Shown here: positions 1 to 13,239 of the stretch, piece after piece
Numbering within the stretch: the stretch's first letter is position 1
How the letters are laid out: the number at the start of each line of letters is the position of its first letter
Assembly (NCBI GenBank): GCA_026874595.1
Contig: CM049315.1
Span: 72,525,416 to 72,589,415 of the forward strand
DNA: 64,000 nt
Direction of reading: 5' to 3'
Origin: Sipunculus nudus
Lineage: Eukaryota; Annelida; Sipuncula; Golfingiida; Sipunculidae
Notes under the pieces: model-generated
Seen by the model: the letters and a program-made list of their open reading frames with translations, nothing else
What the model was told of the DNA's origin: nothing
Database searches by the model: none
Program-made: the position numbers and the translations under genes

Positions 1-1384
1 GGTCATGGCATTAAGGTCTGTGGAAGCTTAGCCTGAGACTTTATAGTATGAAGAGGTGCAGACCAGTCATCCTGCAATCGTTTATTTTTTACAATAAATC
101 GAACTCATGCAGATTCAAATAAGGTATCATGCTTTAGGTTTCGTTATTAAGGGTGCTGTGCTGTGTACAACGTTTTTAGGTAAACAAGTTCTCGATTTCC
201 CTACTGACCCATATAGTCAAAGGCAGTATTGTTCTTTCATTATCAATTCCCTTGAAAATGCGTTGAATAAAGGGCATTTTAGATATTTCATCAAATAGTA
301 TCAGCAGTTTAATGCAAATATTTTATAACACCCTTTACATATTACTATTAGTCGCACGTATAAAATATTTATTTTTAGAACTAACCGTAGCATTTTCCTC
401 GAATAACCTTTGGTATGTTCATCACAGCAACGACAAGAGTGAAACAGGGAATAAGAGAACAAATATCACTCTTCTCCAAGTTAAATGGGGATAATGACTA
501 CAAGGCCATTGCTGAAGAATGCTATATCAGACAACCCTTTTTCATCCCTACTGCAGCTGATATTATAAGGAAAAAAGGTAACCATTTACCTAGACTTAGA
601 AAACCAGTAAAGAAAAAGTCTTAACCTACTGATATTTGTTTAAGTAGGTTGTGTTTAAGTAAGAATTTTTTCCCTTATGATGAAACGTTAGAATTTATCT
701 GAGGGAAAGTTTTAAGTGTTGGTAAAGCAATTTTTCCTGTATTAGGTAAACTCATGGAATATTATGGCAACTTGAAACTTGTCGGGGTCCAACAGATTAA
801 GGTACATAAGGGTTTCATCGATGTTTATGGAGACGTCGCTGTATAGATCGCAGATATTGATGAGGCTGACCTCGAGTTGTCCGTATCCGAGACTGATAAG
901 TAAGATATATTATTATAAGGAACATTACTTACGACTCAATATAGGCTTCTGCTTGACAATTTTCTATTCTCATTTAAATGTCTGTGAATGGGGATCTACA
1001 AAAATTTTGAAATTATTCAAAGGGTATTGCCAGAGATGTTGTTATTGATGTGACGAGTTGAATAAAATTGTTTCCCGTAAAATATTTACGTTGTTGCCTT
1101 TGTCTGTCATGTAATTGTGATAACAATAAACACCTTGTTTGCAAATCAATATTTATTTAATTTACTTATGAACTACATTTTACATTAAAATTATACTTGT
1201 CTTTGCAGAGACTGAATGATATGGATTCTTGATCTTGCTCCTGGAAAGTGGAAAACGATGTATGACTTGTGGAACAAGGCAAAGAAAAATATCTCTTAAA
1301 GGACCTTCCATATTTTTATAATTGCTTGTGTTGATTTTAATAGTCAACTTGGGACTTGCTTTTTTGTGGTTGTTATATAAGGTC
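1..1384. other. Non-coding stretch, nothing recognised
   Basis: No open frame here resembles a family I know. The longest frames (for example 415-624 on the plus strand, ending in a Lys/Arg-rich tail) have no recognisable domain and no convincing splice context. Base composition is AT-rich like the rest of the window. Confidence 0.4.
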
Positions 1385-2389
1385 GCGACAAGTTTAATTT
1401 TTAAGCCTGTAGTAAAAGTTCTTTCTATGACTGACTCGTGCCTCAAATAATCACCAAGATATTATCTTGCACCAGTTTCTGCAACAGTTTATATATAGTT
1501 TATTAAATTACAGCTTTCGAATGTCTGGACTGAGTGGTGTAACCAGTGGGTACATCAAAAGCGGCATTATGGACCCGCTGCAGATGTTAACCATTAACAA
1601 TTAATAAACAAATCTGTTAATAGTAACTGAGTTACTGACTGGACATAAACATAGTTTATAATATAAACATATAAAAGCCACTCGACGCAAGTTCTGTCAT
1701 TGCCATTTAAGAAACAATAAATGTATATAAGGCTCACCAAGCCCCTCAGAGTATATCACAGAAACATAGCTATGACGTCACCAACATCTCTCTTGTTGTA
1801 TGACAGAAACCAATGCGTCTTGAGTCCCACCAGCCAGGTGAAATAGACTCCATAGTTGGCTCTTCTGCATGGCCAAATCAAGGCCTAGTTTGAGTCCAGC
1901 ATATTTCAGATCACACCTACACAGTTCGCGTGTGAGTGTGCCTACTGACTGAAAATTCAGTTCTGCTTTGGCTTCACAATTATTCTCAAAAGCGACAGAA
2001 CTTGCAAGTCAAAGGCACTGGGGCCCATTATATGAAGAAAAATGAATTGGGGAAAATCCCTTCAACACAGTAACACTTAAAGGTCCTGTGGGCACAAGAG
2101 GTTGAAGCTGACCAGGCTAGAAATAAGAACTTCAGGAAAAAAGGTCATTTTGAAGTTACACATTATCTCATGGGTCACTGCACAGGAGGGAAGGTATTAC
2201 CTGGCCAAGACAAAAAATGTTTTACATTGTTCTATTTATGGCAATTTTCCATTTATTGGGAAAACATTGGCAAATTCTTTGTGTTTTAGCCGGGGTGGGT
2301 TCTCAACCCAGTGGTAAGGTTGGCAGATTAGGGATGTACTTAAGGGGAAATAGGATACCCCATTGTACAGATGCGATTCTGTGACATCC
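1385..2389 (-). repeat. Left (3') LTR of element A
   Basis: This stretch is repeated, diverged, in two blocks at 5259-5503 and 7137-8003, which flank the other side of the element A coding remains. Shared blocks include the segment around 1410-1590 (matching 5300-5500) and 1622-2340 (matching 7138-7960). On the minus strand the repeat starts beside a purine-rich tract (reading GGGGGATGTCACAGAATC), the same start as the LTR of element C (TGATGTCACAGAATTG). The outer boundary near 1385 is approximate. Confidence 0.65.
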
Positions 2390-2559
2390 CCCGCAAATAG
2401 GAAAATGTGGTAATTTTCACACAAGGTATATATCTTTAACATTTATAAATGGTAAACTTACGTTATAAACCCGAAGAACAGATTAATCACCCTTATAAAA
2501 ATAATCTATAAATCCGTTTGGTGTTCTCACTCAGGGCACTGATACCACACAGCTTAATT

Positions 2560-4090
2560 TTATGCAGCTGCTTATAATTACAGTGCTTAGACTCTACTCA
2601 GAAAGTCTGGTCTGTGGTTAAACCTCCCGGGAATAGGTTTGATGGTGAATTGAAACTCTGTGAGTACCATGACCCAAAGAAAAATTTGCTTGTTAGGGCA
2701 CTTTGCCTTATTGATGAAAGCGAGCGGTTTATGACCCGTTTGGATTACAAAATGCTTACTAAATAGTTATACCTCAAATTTACTTATGGCCCATATAATC
2801 GCTAATGCTAATATCACGGAATATTTTCTTTCCCTATCGGCCAGCTTTCTATTGGCATAAGCTACATGATGGAGACTGTTATCACATTCCTGCAATAAGA
2901 TGGCGCCATGACCGTTATCAGATGCATCTGTCCTTGAGAAAATTCTCTATGATAGGTCAGACAATTTTAATGTGGGAGGTTTGACCAGCAATGCTTTCAA
3001 GGTCTCAACGGATTTCCGTTTGGGTTCATCCCATTTGACCTTGTTCCTCTGATCTTTACGAGTCTAGTCCGTCAGAGGAACAGCAAGCTCAACAAAATTT
3101 GGAATACATTTCCGATAAAACCAAAGCAAGTAATTATTGATTAGCTTAAAGTTTACCCCTACCAACCTTATGACCAAGAAATCAAAGGTCACGGAAACCT
3201 AAACGGGATTTTCCTCCTGCAGAGTCAAGTGGTCTGACCATGACGCAGTATGACAGAGCATATCATCAATAAAACAACATACGCCATTTACATCAGCAAA
3301 TAATTTTCTCATCATACGGTTGAATTGACCTGGAGGTAGGACAAGACCGAATGGCATAGTATGAACTGGTATTGTGCATCTAGAGTCACAAATGCGGTTA
3401 ATTTCTTTGACTGTTCTGACATTGGAATCTGCCAGTATCCCTTTGTCAGGCCAGTTTTGAAAAAAAGTTGCTACTGTTCAGGGTCGCGCACATTACTTCA
3501 GGATTTGATATTGATTCAAGATCAAAGAGTATTATGCGGTTGAGTTTCCGGAAACCAACACAGAAACGGGCACTATAGTATTTTTAACGAAACATTACAA
3601 CTAGAGATGCATACCTCGAGTCTGGTCTCTCTATTATCTTAAGGGATAGTATAATCCTGAATCTCTTTTGCATTGTTTTTCTCAATGCATAAGGGGTTGG
3701 ATATGGCTTTGAATGTAGCTTCTAAGAAGAAGTGACCTGGATGTCACATTCTATCACATGGGTTTTTTTGGGGGATGTCAGTAAACACGCTTTCATACCT
3801 ATCTCTTAGACTTATCAGCTTAGCTTTCTGCCATTCTATTCATCGGTCCTCTCACAGGCCTGCCATGCAACAAATCAAAGAGGTAAGATACGCCTAAAAT
3901 TTCATGAGGAGATTCACAATAGGCAAATAGAACTTGAGCCAAATAGTGGTCCCAATCCCTGGGGTGTTCAGCACACATTCGTTTGAGCATTATTTTGAGG
4001 CTGTCATTAATTGTTTTTCTACAAGTCCATTATAACGTGCTTACATACTGCATGATCCACTGCTTTGGCAATAACATATGGCTGGCCCGA
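2560..4090 (-). pseudogene. Element A pol relic: integrase, reverse transcriptase, RNase H
   Basis: A decayed pol gene of a Ty3/gypsy retrotransposon, recognised by nucleotide alignment to element C. On the minus strand, integrase remains lie at about 4090-3800 (match to the C-terminal integrase core), the RT region with the YIDD/MPFG segment at about 3600-3100, and the RNase H end at about 3060-2560. Numerous stops and indels leave no long frame. Protease, zinc knuckle and most of the integrase amino end are missing, so there are internal deletions. Integrase lies upstream of RT, as in Gmr1-type elements. The product would have made and integrated element cDNA; nothing functional remains. 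Confidence 0.75.
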
Positions 4091-4278
4091 ATCCTCAAAA
4101 GCATAAATGGTTCCTCTCCTCTAAGCTTTTAGGAAGTTTGCATTAAAAATATGTGTGCCCTTCACCTCCACAATTAAAGTATTGGAAGAAAGATGAATTA
4201 GCATGAGGAGTAGAGGGATACTTCTTACTTTGTTCAGAATTTTGAATCCAGTCTTTTCAGGTGGTTTCTCATATTGTT

Positions 4279-5015
4279 TCAGACTAGTGTTCGATTTGTG
4301 GAAAGAGTTAAACTGTCATGACCATGTGCATCTACAAACCTCTCTGCAGTTTCAGGCATTGAGTCAATGTTATGGTAGTCCCCCCCCCCCCCACCCATCA
4401 AGAACATCGACATACATGTTTGGAACTTTGTCCGATAGTCTTCTTCGGTCATTTGGTACCGTTTAAGTAAAGCTAACGTAAGCCTGTTATTATCTAAAGC
4501 ATCACCGGAGGGAAGACGTGTATAAACCTCAAGGAACTTTTCTTTTAGTAAAGCACCAAGTCGACTAGCCCAGTCCTTTTTCTTCCATTCCTGACTTTCA
4601 GCAAACCTTTCAAATCGCTCAAGATAGGCATCCATTATGTAGCGACTTTCCTCAAAGGCTGGCATCTTAAAGTCATACCTGAAGGTTTGGGAAATTTGGG
4701 AAGGGGAACCATTTTTTGCAATTTGTAGGTTAATTTTATCATTTCAATTTCATGAGCGAGAGCTTCCTTTTCTCTTATATTCTCCCGTTCTCTCGCGCCA
4801 TCAACTCGCTTTAGGTCACTTTGCTTTGGAGTGGCTATGCGATAACCCTCACTGACCAGTTTGAGATCTTCTCCAATATAACGAAACTTTTTTTTCCAAT
4901 AGAAAACTGTTCCCTTAACTCCTCCATGGTTATGAAAGAAACACACAATAATCAAAACCGATATGGTAATATGCATCATCTTAGACTCACTAGGGTCAGT
5001 CAATATCATTTCCAC
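4279..5015 (-). pseudogene. Element A gag relic
   Basis: Two overlapping minus-strand frames (5015-4635 and 4665-4279) together resemble the gag of element C. The amino part holds a Lys/Glu-rich charged stretch ending in a Pro-rich 'PLPKFPKPSG'. The second part contains 'RFERFAESQEWKKKDWAS', 'YTRLPSGDALD' and 'LLKRYQMTEEDYRTKF', each with a near-identical counterpart in element C. Gag would form the virus-like particle shell. Alignment ends near 4279 after a poly-C run at about 4380-4392, and no CCHC knuckle follows, so the carboxyl part is lost. The frame change at about 4650 shows at least one indel. Confidence 0.8.
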
Positions 5016-5037
5016 TATCCATATGGCTTAGCAAATA

Positions 5038-5258
5038 TCAAGTAAAATAGGCCGGAGCACCACGACAAAAAAACAGTTACCTCCTCAAGGTAACACACAG
5101 AGCCATAAAATTACCTTGACCTAAGTAACAACCATTCCTAATTTTGAAAAGGATACAACCTACCACCGTAGTGAGACTCATCTTTACTCCAGCTAAAGCT
5201 GTTATTTCTTACTCTGATCCTCAAAAAAGGAGGATCCTGGCACGTTCGCCAATTTCAT
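5038..5258 (-). promoter_or_regulatory. Element A leader with primer-binding-site region and residual hairpins
   Basis: Between the gag relic and the right LTR. A minus-strand TGGCGAACGTGCCAGGAT-type sequence near 5230-5252 lies where element C has its primer-binding site, and the two align with small gaps. Short inverted repeats remain: CAC-CGTA-GTG at 5164-5173 (minus-strand loop UACG), CAGC-TAAA-GCTG at 5190-5201 (loop UUUA), and GTTACC/GGTAAC at about 5078-5096. These resemble members of the hairpin array in the element C leader. Confidence 0.5.
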
Positions 5259-5503
5259 GGTCCCAACTCCAGCTTACATTATTAAGCATATAGTACCTTG
5301 TTTATTGTTCTTTCTGTGACTGGCTCATGCCTGAAATACTCACTAAGATATTATCTTGCACCAGTTTAATCAACACAAACCATCACAGAAGATTAAAGTA
5401 ACAAATGGATTTAATAAATTATAAACAGCTTTCGAATGTCTGGACTGAGTGTTACCCCTCCCTGGTTACACCAAAGGCGGCATTATGGATCCACCTGGGC
5501 TGT
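5259..5503 (-). repeat. Right (5') LTR of element A, first part
   Basis: Matches the left LTR from about 1385 to 1590, including the shared 'GCTTTCGAATGTCTGGACTG' block. Homology stops near 5503 and resumes at 7137, so the LTR is split by an insertion. Confidence 0.65.
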
Positions 5504-6351
5504 TTACAGACAGAAACCCCGAAATCACTAAACTGGGGCGCTAGCCTAGAAAAAGACAGAAGGAAAAAAATTGAATACCCTAGAACCATAAACAATATAC
5601 TATAGATTCAGAAATATTAGTTGGGATTTTATTTTCGTGGTTTTCGTGGATCAAGGTAATCCACGAGTTCATGATTCCAACGATAAAAAATCACAAGGTC
5701 AGAGGATATATCTTAACGGCAGCTGGTAGTCGCCTTCATCTATATATATAATTATTTCCACTGGCTGAATTTTCAATGAAAATATAAAAAAAAAGTTTAT
5801 TGCTTTTTTTCATGATTGCCTTTGATACAAACAATAAATGTTCTGAATTGCTTTTCGTAAATTACAATGAAAATATGGGATTTATAAATATTTTGTTTTC
5901 AATTCCATTATTTCCCTAAGATCGTACAAACACGGCCCCCTGATATGTTTATAATAAAACAATATCAAAGTTTAATTTAAGCTGAAAAAAGCATCCCCAC
6001 ATGTCCTCTTAACAACATTTTCGTGAAATATTCAAGAAATATACCACATTTCTGTCTCGCAAAGCGATAGTTCTGACATGACATGAACGGTACACAAGTT
6101 CCAATGCTCGTAATCACAGCTACCGTGGCATGGCTTTTTTTAGAACCGGCCTTTTTAACCTTCTTCTTTTAATAGCGATAAAACGAAACTTAGGCTCCCT
6201 AATTGCTTTAAAGACAAGGGCCATGTAAGCTCATTTGCATTACCGCGGGACGCGAAAAAGCACTTATTCCGAATATTACGACAACAGTTGCGTCTATAAC
6301 AGTGAACCATAAATAAGACAGGGGGTCATTCTTCCGAATATTGCCGATAGT

Positions 6352-6419
<68 letters not shown>

Positions 6420-7136
6420 AGCGTAAGTAAGCGTCATGGAATACTAGTATGCAAATTATTTCTTTGTAATCTCCAAAAGTGGACATGATGAATGCCAAAC
6501 GAACCTTGTCTCATTTCACTGCCCCAGCTAGGATATACAGGCGCATACATATGAATACCGCCTAGATTAAAAAAAAAGGTAAAAACCTTCAAGTGGATGG
6601 TCCGTTTCATTTTTCCGCCGATCAAGTTATGGTTTACGTTTCCTGTGAACGGGGTGTGAACGGGTATTATAACTAATAGTCGATGTATCGGGCGTTACAA
6701 CTATAACAGCCGATGTAATGGCCGGTACGTGGCAGTCACGGCTGATTAATTCTTTGACAAGACTTTGTTAGGCTCCGGTCGGGCGGAGCTTGTTCGTTCA
6801 ACATTGACTCGAGTGACCGCGGTACAGGCGCACCTTGTGATAAGCATCAAATCCTAGCCTCCCGTGCACCACCTGCGTCTCGTCTTACTTGTACACACGG
6901 AGATATTAATAAGCATAATTTCCTAAAATTGTCATTGCCTTTCAACGAATTCAAATACCTCACGATATGTATTTTGTACAAAAACACAAAATTTTAAGCC
7001 CACGATATTATCTGAATCTACAGTATAAACAATTCTGTTTTACTTGTTCCGTAGGAGTGAAAACCACAATATGAATTCTATACTTTTTACGGTCAGGGGT
7101 TGGTATTTCAGACTTACAGCGACTTATAGAAGCAAA
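5504..7136. mobile_element. 1.6-kb insertion inside the right LTR of element A
   Basis: Absent from the left LTR at the corresponding point (about 1591-1620), so it is an insertion or a larger rearrangement in the right LTR. It contains a segment at about 5620-5690 with GTGGAT...ATCCACGA inverted motifs, of a kind I associate with dispersed invertebrate repeats, and a (TA)n run at 6362-6416. No transposase frame is visible. I could not identify clean terminal inverted repeats or a target duplication. Confidence 0.45.
6355..6416. repeat. (GT)n(TA)n microsatellite
   Basis: A short GT run followed by about 54 bases of pure TA dinucleotides. Open frames crossing it are artefacts of the repeat. 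Confidence 0.95.
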
Positions 7137-8003
7137 GTATAGTAACTGAGTTACTGACTGGATTTAGACATATTTTATAATGTTACATATACAAGCCACA
7201 CGAAGCAAGTTCTGTCATTGCCAATTGGGAAAAAAATGCATATAAGCTTCACCATGTCATAAGCCTCTCAGAGTGTATCACAGAAACATGGCTATGACGT
7301 CACCAACATCTCTCTGGCTGTATGACAGAAAGCGCTTAAAAAACCTCAGCACTGCGTTTTTGGTACCATCAGCCAGGGTTGCTTGTGCCCACATTTGTCT
7401 TATATACAATGTAAGGCTCAGCCTGAGTTGATTGTCACGTCCCACTATAGTAAAGATTACCATGCTTATGGTTAAATAGAGTCAACCGTTGACTTTCTTC
7501 TGTAAGAGGAATGGCCAAATCAAGGCCTAGTTTGAGTCCAGCATATTTCCGAGCACACCTTCACAGTTCGAGTGTGGGTGGCAAACTGACTGAAAATTCA
7601 GCTCTGCTCTCCCTTCGCAATTATTCTAAAAAACTTGCAAGTAAAAAGTATGGTGCTCCATTATATGAAGAAAACTATAAAATCCACTCAACACAGTGAC
7701 ACTGAAGGTTCATTAGGCACAAGGGGTGGTCACTTGCAAAGCCAGAAATAGGAATATCAGTAAAAAGGTCATTGTAAAGTTTTACATTCTCTCATGGGTC
7801 ACTGGACACAGGAGAAAAGGTATTACAAGGCCAATACACCATTTTTTTTACATTGGCAATTGTTCCATTAATGGCAATTGTTCCATTTATAGGGAAAACC
7901 TTGGAAAATTCTTTGTGTTTGAACCGGGATGGGTTCTGAACCCAGTGGTAAGGGAAGCAGAACAGGGAAATAGGGTACCGAATGAAACAGATGGTTTTGA
8001 TCG
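7137..8003 (-). repeat. Right (5') LTR of element A, second part
   Basis: Resumes the homology to the left LTR (1622-2380), beginning 'AGTAACTGAGTTACTGACTG' in both. The outer end near 8003 is where similarity to the left copy fades. Confidence 0.65.
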
Positions 8004-11000
8004 AAGCTCGGTGGTATAGATAAACATTATTTTGCTCCCCATCTGAGCTCCAAAAAGTCCTTGATATGTTAAAAACAAAAGTTATGCCTTAAGTATACTA
8101 AGCCATTTCACTACATCATGAAAGAAAACAATGCAATAAATGATGGTGCTGTTGTAATCCATTTAATTTTGACACTTGAACCGAGGCTTAAACTGACTCA
8201 GAGGGTTTGCTGAAAATAATGATTAAAAATAAGCGTTTGTGTATCATATTTAATTTCTATCGTGATTCGATATTCTAAGATTGTGTCCACAATATATTGT
8301 TCTTGAATCACAGTTTAAAACCTAGATTATCCAACAATTAACTATTTGGCAAATGTATGCTCCCCCCTCCCCTCAAACGGGTTGGCAGACGCTGGTGGAA
8401 TGCAAACATTCAAAAAGCTCATTAATGGGTGTTTTAAGACAATAACGCCTCCATTGGAGCTAAAACATGGTAAAATCCAGATTCAAATATTTAAGAGATT
8501 TGCTTTAAACTGTTTAACTTTAAAACTTCAAATGTAATTCACAATTTCATTGCACTGAATCCAATTAAAATAGTTCCCACAAGTTTACATGGACTCTGGT
8601 GATCTGACAATGATCTGATAAATGACTGATATCTATCTGTTTTTTTAACGATATAGTCATTCCAAGCTTACCTTGGAAACAAGCATTTAAGGCTCATATT
8701 CAACAGCATGGAAATACTCAAGGCTTTATCCGTGAATTTATCCCGTTTTCAGAACACACTGCCAAATTTTATATGGATGCTTGTTTTGTGTTATTTAAGG
8801 GTGGTTGGTGGTTGATGGTCCACACATTCAAATATGAAAATCTCTTTTAAATAGAAATATTTTATTTCTGTATACCTATTACAATGTTAATATTAAGTGT
8901 TTCGCTAGGGGTATGTAGCGGGATTTGAAAATACCAATCATAATAACTTTGAGTTAGAAACAAAATACCGTTCATATTGTTGGGCAATTGGCTCATCTGC
9001 ATTGTGTTGTAATAAATTAGCTATGTCAGGGGTCTGCAACACCTTACTTTTACTATATACAGGTTGTATTGGGAACGCTCGACCACCTGTGATGTTTATC
9101 AAGGCGACTATTCTGATCCTTCTGGCTATGCCAATACCAATAAGGTGTGACAATACCAAGGAAAACAGTAAGTATTCAACAGGTAAACACATTTTCATAA
9201 TTTTTATCAATGTTGTCTTAAAATGTATTGCTCTCATAGTTTTACATAATATTTGGTTCTCTCTTCTGGAGCTGAACTAATATTCATAGACTTTGCCTGA
9301 ATAGAAATCTCCAGGACACTCAGAGGCACAGAATCTTCCATAGCTTTTTGTGCTTTCATATCCACATGAGCATAACGTGCCGCATGTAATATAAATGGAA
9401 ACCTTATTCAACAAAAATATCCTTGCACATATACACAGATAAAAAGAAATTAAATGTTGCATAATAGTATACTCTGTAGAATGTTTCTCTGTGTTAAGAA
9501 ATGCACAAAATGTATAGGCGGGTAATCTGTTTATTTCAAACATACTTTCCTTGGTAAATGAATTAACAACATTATATTCATTTAGTATTTACAGAAAATT
9601 ATCAGTATATTTGTCACGAATGTCTCTATATAGATGTCATTCAAATACAACATGAAATTCATCTTCAATTTTGTTATAGCAATAATTTATACTGTACTGA
9701 CACATCCTCTCAGATTCTTTTGATAATACCATTTTTCAGTGTTTTCTAATGGTCTCCCATGTCTAAAAACCATGACTTTTGTCTTTTACAAATATACCTT
9801 CATACCATACATAGTAAAAAATTACGATAACTTATTGATTTACCGTTGAAGTCTTCCTAGTGTATCACTATAACTGACCAAATCATCTGTATACATTAAA
9901 GTCATAATGTTAGGGAGATTTTCACCTATAAATATACCATGACAATTTGATCATTGATCAATATATGAGATGGGCCTACCATAGGTAGTAGATTATAAGC
10001 AAAGCAAAACCATACTCAGCGACTTCAAAATCCTGTAATTTCTGCCTGGAAAAGAAATTGTTCATAATATTTAAACCTCTATTGTCAACACCAAACAAAA
10101 ATAACGAACTCGCAAGCACCTGGCCCACTTAATAATTGTTTAAAGAAGAGTGAGGACCTTCGGCCCTTACGATTCCCCGTTGTAAAACCCATGTAGGTAA
10201 AAGTCTTAACTATACATATATATAGATACATTATATATTTCTCTCTTTCTGAGATGTATAGCTATGCTGGTTCATTGTACATCTTGAAAAGCTTTGAATT
10301 TTCCGTAATATATTATCTGATACTCGTGTAATTAAATATTTGCTCTTAGGGCAATATGATATGAAGAGTGTTCATGTTTTATGTGCGGGAACAAGGTTTC
10401 TTGAACAATTATTCAATCTTGAACAAGCTATTGTTTTGGAAATTCACAGATTGAGGTATTTAGTGTTGTTTGCACTTTTGGCATATACATATAGAAATAC
10501 ACATACATTTCATTTGTTGTATGTACCCTCTGGTTATACATTAAAGCAAGAGGATCACCTGAAAATGCCCCACAACCAGTCCATAAGGGCCAAAGTTGTT
10601 TCTCACTTGCACGAACAAATGAAATGAACAGATGCTGAATGTTGGATGCCAGAAAAATGAATGAAACATGATATCATATGAATATTTTTCTGCTCATGTA
10701 CATTATAGAAATTGTTCCGAAAGAGGTAATTCAATATAAACTCATCAATCCTAAAATCAATGTGTGCTCTCATACATTTGTCAAAATATGCAAAATAATC
10801 TTTTGTAAAAACAAACAGTTTGAATTTGTCCAAGAGTGAAAGGAATTATGTTATCAAGACCCCCGAATAAGAAGAAGGCCCTCCCTAGAAAAAATAACGT
10901 GAAATCTGACATGTATTTGTTTTAAATTGTTACAACATATTACTTTCATTATATTTAGTAATACTGAAATATAGATAAAAAATTCATGATGATCTTTGAA

Positions 11001-12558
11001 AATAGTGTGAGGCATTTGTAGGGGGCATCTTTATAAAGAAAGGAAGAAAAGAAAAAAAAAAGATGTTACACACTGTGATTTAATTTACTGTTATATGAAT
11101 GGGTAAAACAAGGTAACTCCTGATTTGAAAAGAACATATAACACAATAACATTACAAAAAACACAAATAATACCATGTGAAGTAGGGAAGTAAAGTGAAC
11201 AGACGTAACATCTCAGTGGACACTTTCTCCACTGTATTACAGTAAAGATTCAAAGGATAACGTGACACTAAGTTGCTCATTTATTACCTACTTGTAATTT
11301 AACTTTAAAAATGTTGATATTGAATGAGAAAATTTTTAATTTTTCTAAATGTAAAGGTCTCATTTTGTTTTTTGCCTAGTTTTATCCCAAGCTGTTTTAC
11401 TGACTGAGAACTAAAAGCAATTTCACAGTTAACGTTATGATTGTCCATGTTGAGTTACTTAAAACCTTCCTCGATAAAAAAATTTAAAAAAATCTGTCCT
11501 TGAATTGTTCGTTTGTTATATATTCCAATATCATCGATATTCCCTATAAGTTTTCTGCTCTGCTATATAGTTTCCTGTTACATACGTCTATAGTTGCTTT
11601 AAATAAATTTGCAGAACGTTTGTACAGCTCATCTCATGTAACATAATCATCTAACATTGATCATTTTATATATTTCTTAGTCCTTTTACTGACATCCTAT
11701 AACACTTTTCATTAAAATATTTGGTCATATTTTTTTCTTCAACTTGTCAATAACTGATTGTTTATCTTGCTATTAAATATGTCATTTATATATTTCGGAC
11801 AAAAAGATTGAATAGCGTTCTCTGATATTCAAAAGAATTGATATTACAGCATAATTGCCATTTAAAACATTTAAATTTATGTCCACTCTCATGCAGAACT
11901 GTTTCAATTTGATACCTCTTTCTGTATAAGATTTTTCTTATAACCAACATTGTCACTGATTTCATTATTGAATTAAACCATAATGGTAGTTTTTGTAGCA
12001 GTTACATAAATTATGTAAAATATCTTGACACACACTAAAATGTAGGGGCCTCCTATCCATCCCGATGGAAACTTGCCATACAAAGCCATTTGCAAAGTTT
12101 ACAATCTTTCAGCCTGCCTAAAAAAATCCACCTTAGTTTATACATAACATATTGTAACAGACAGAAGCGTATGCAAGCGACATCAACATGTTACTTTTTT
12201 AAACACGGTATTGTTCTCCCTTTTGTTCTCATGCTTAAATTTTGTTTAATTTCATAACATAAATACTACTATAATAGAAGCACAAACTATAACAGTCTGA
12301 CAACAACTGTTATCTTCATTGCGATATACCGTGGCTAACTTTGGTGTACTTAGTTTGGTCTGCTCTGTCTCCAGTTGCCTGGTTTCTTTCAGCTCTCAAA
12401 TGAGCGTTTTAGATAATTTTTTTCCTCGCCTTACAATCAAGACCAGTTACAAGGCAATATAAGGGATATTCGATCAATGTTTACGAATAACTTGTCTTTT
12501 TAATTGGTAAAATAGGAATAATGAAATGTTAAACTGTGTGTTTTTATTTTTCATGAAG
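8004..12558. other. Long AT-rich stretch without recognised genes
   Basis: No known domain seen. Two stretches look mildly coding-like: the minus strand around 9237-8938 ('GGRAFPIQPVYSKSKVL', 'NLLQHNADEPIAQQYERYF') and the plus strand around 10340-10627 (ending 'IRAKVVSHLHEQMK'). Neither has a recognised family or clear flanking splice sites. The remainder is AT-rich with short homopolymer runs. Confidence 0.4.
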
Positions 12559-12702
12559 CTATGAAATACAGTGAAGTCAGACACGTGAACAAGGATTTTA
12601 TAAAAAGATTCAGGGATAACGATTTTGCTGGGATTCTTCAATATGACAATATACCCGACGCTTATCTAATTCCTCCACATTCTCCGATGACCAGGGGAAA
12701 AG
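12559..12702 (+). CDS. Candidate internal exon, unknown protein
   Basis: An open block of 47 codons after a T-rich acceptor (…TTTTTCATGAAG) and before a GTTAGA donor. It encodes segments such as 'MKYSEVRHVNKDFIKRFRD', 'AGILQYDNIPDAYLIPPHS'. It ends in phase 1 and the next open block at 13083 starts in the matching phase, so the two join to a continuous frame. I do not recognise this part. Typical carboxypeptidase propeptides do not start this way, so the exon could be an unusual amino end of that gene or part of something else. Splice calls are by eye. Confidence 0.4.
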
Positions 12703-13082
12703 GTTAGAATTACTGTAACATGTTCACTTCAGTAGGACATAATAACACCCTTGCTAACAAGGGTCGGGTCTTGGGTTAAATATCACCGAAACACCGAGAA
12801 TAAAATCTATACGGGTCTGTTCATTTAAGGGAAGCACTAAACTTAAGAAATTTATATAATATGGACAACGGCCTATTATTCTAAATAAAAAAAAAATAAA
12901 TTAACTTTTTTTAATCTTCTTGTACATTTTTGTTAAAAAAACAAGTATAATCTAGAAATCGGATTCATCATTCTGAATGTAGGCTTTAGTGAGAGTAGAG
13001 GTTAATTTTTCAATCATAACAAATACAGTACCAAACTACCATGTAGCACTTAACCTATTCTTTTGTTATGCGTTGTTGGTAG

Positions 13083-13239
13083 ATGGAATAATGGCTTACT
13101 TGAAACAGACGAAACAAGCTGGCGTGGAAACCTGGCAGTCAAAAAATAATGTTGTCGATCTACACAGCGACGTTGCAATCAAGGTTCTTTTTTTTTCTGA
13201 GGAAAAAGCCGCCTATGGTACAATTATGGAGGCAGACAA
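13083..13239 (+). CDS. Candidate exon resembling an M14 carboxypeptidase propeptide
   Basis: An open block between an acceptor (…GTTGTTGGTAG) and a consensus donor (ACAA|GTAAGT). It encodes 51 codons with the pattern Y-L-K ... G-V-x-x-W ... V-D-L ... D-V-A-I-K-V ... E-E-K-A-A ... M-E-A. This resembles the second half of the activation peptide of M14 metallocarboxypeptidases, which masks the active site until cleaved. The frame meets a stop in the donor itself (AAG TAA), so the exon must end there. No following exon for the rest of the propeptide or the catalytic domain was found nearby. The family call is from pattern only. Confidence 0.4.

Noticed and set aside
6208-6498. Ile/Tyr-repeat frames across (TA)n runs here and at 14516-14698, 61542-61751
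   Set aside because: They are translations of microsatellite sequence.
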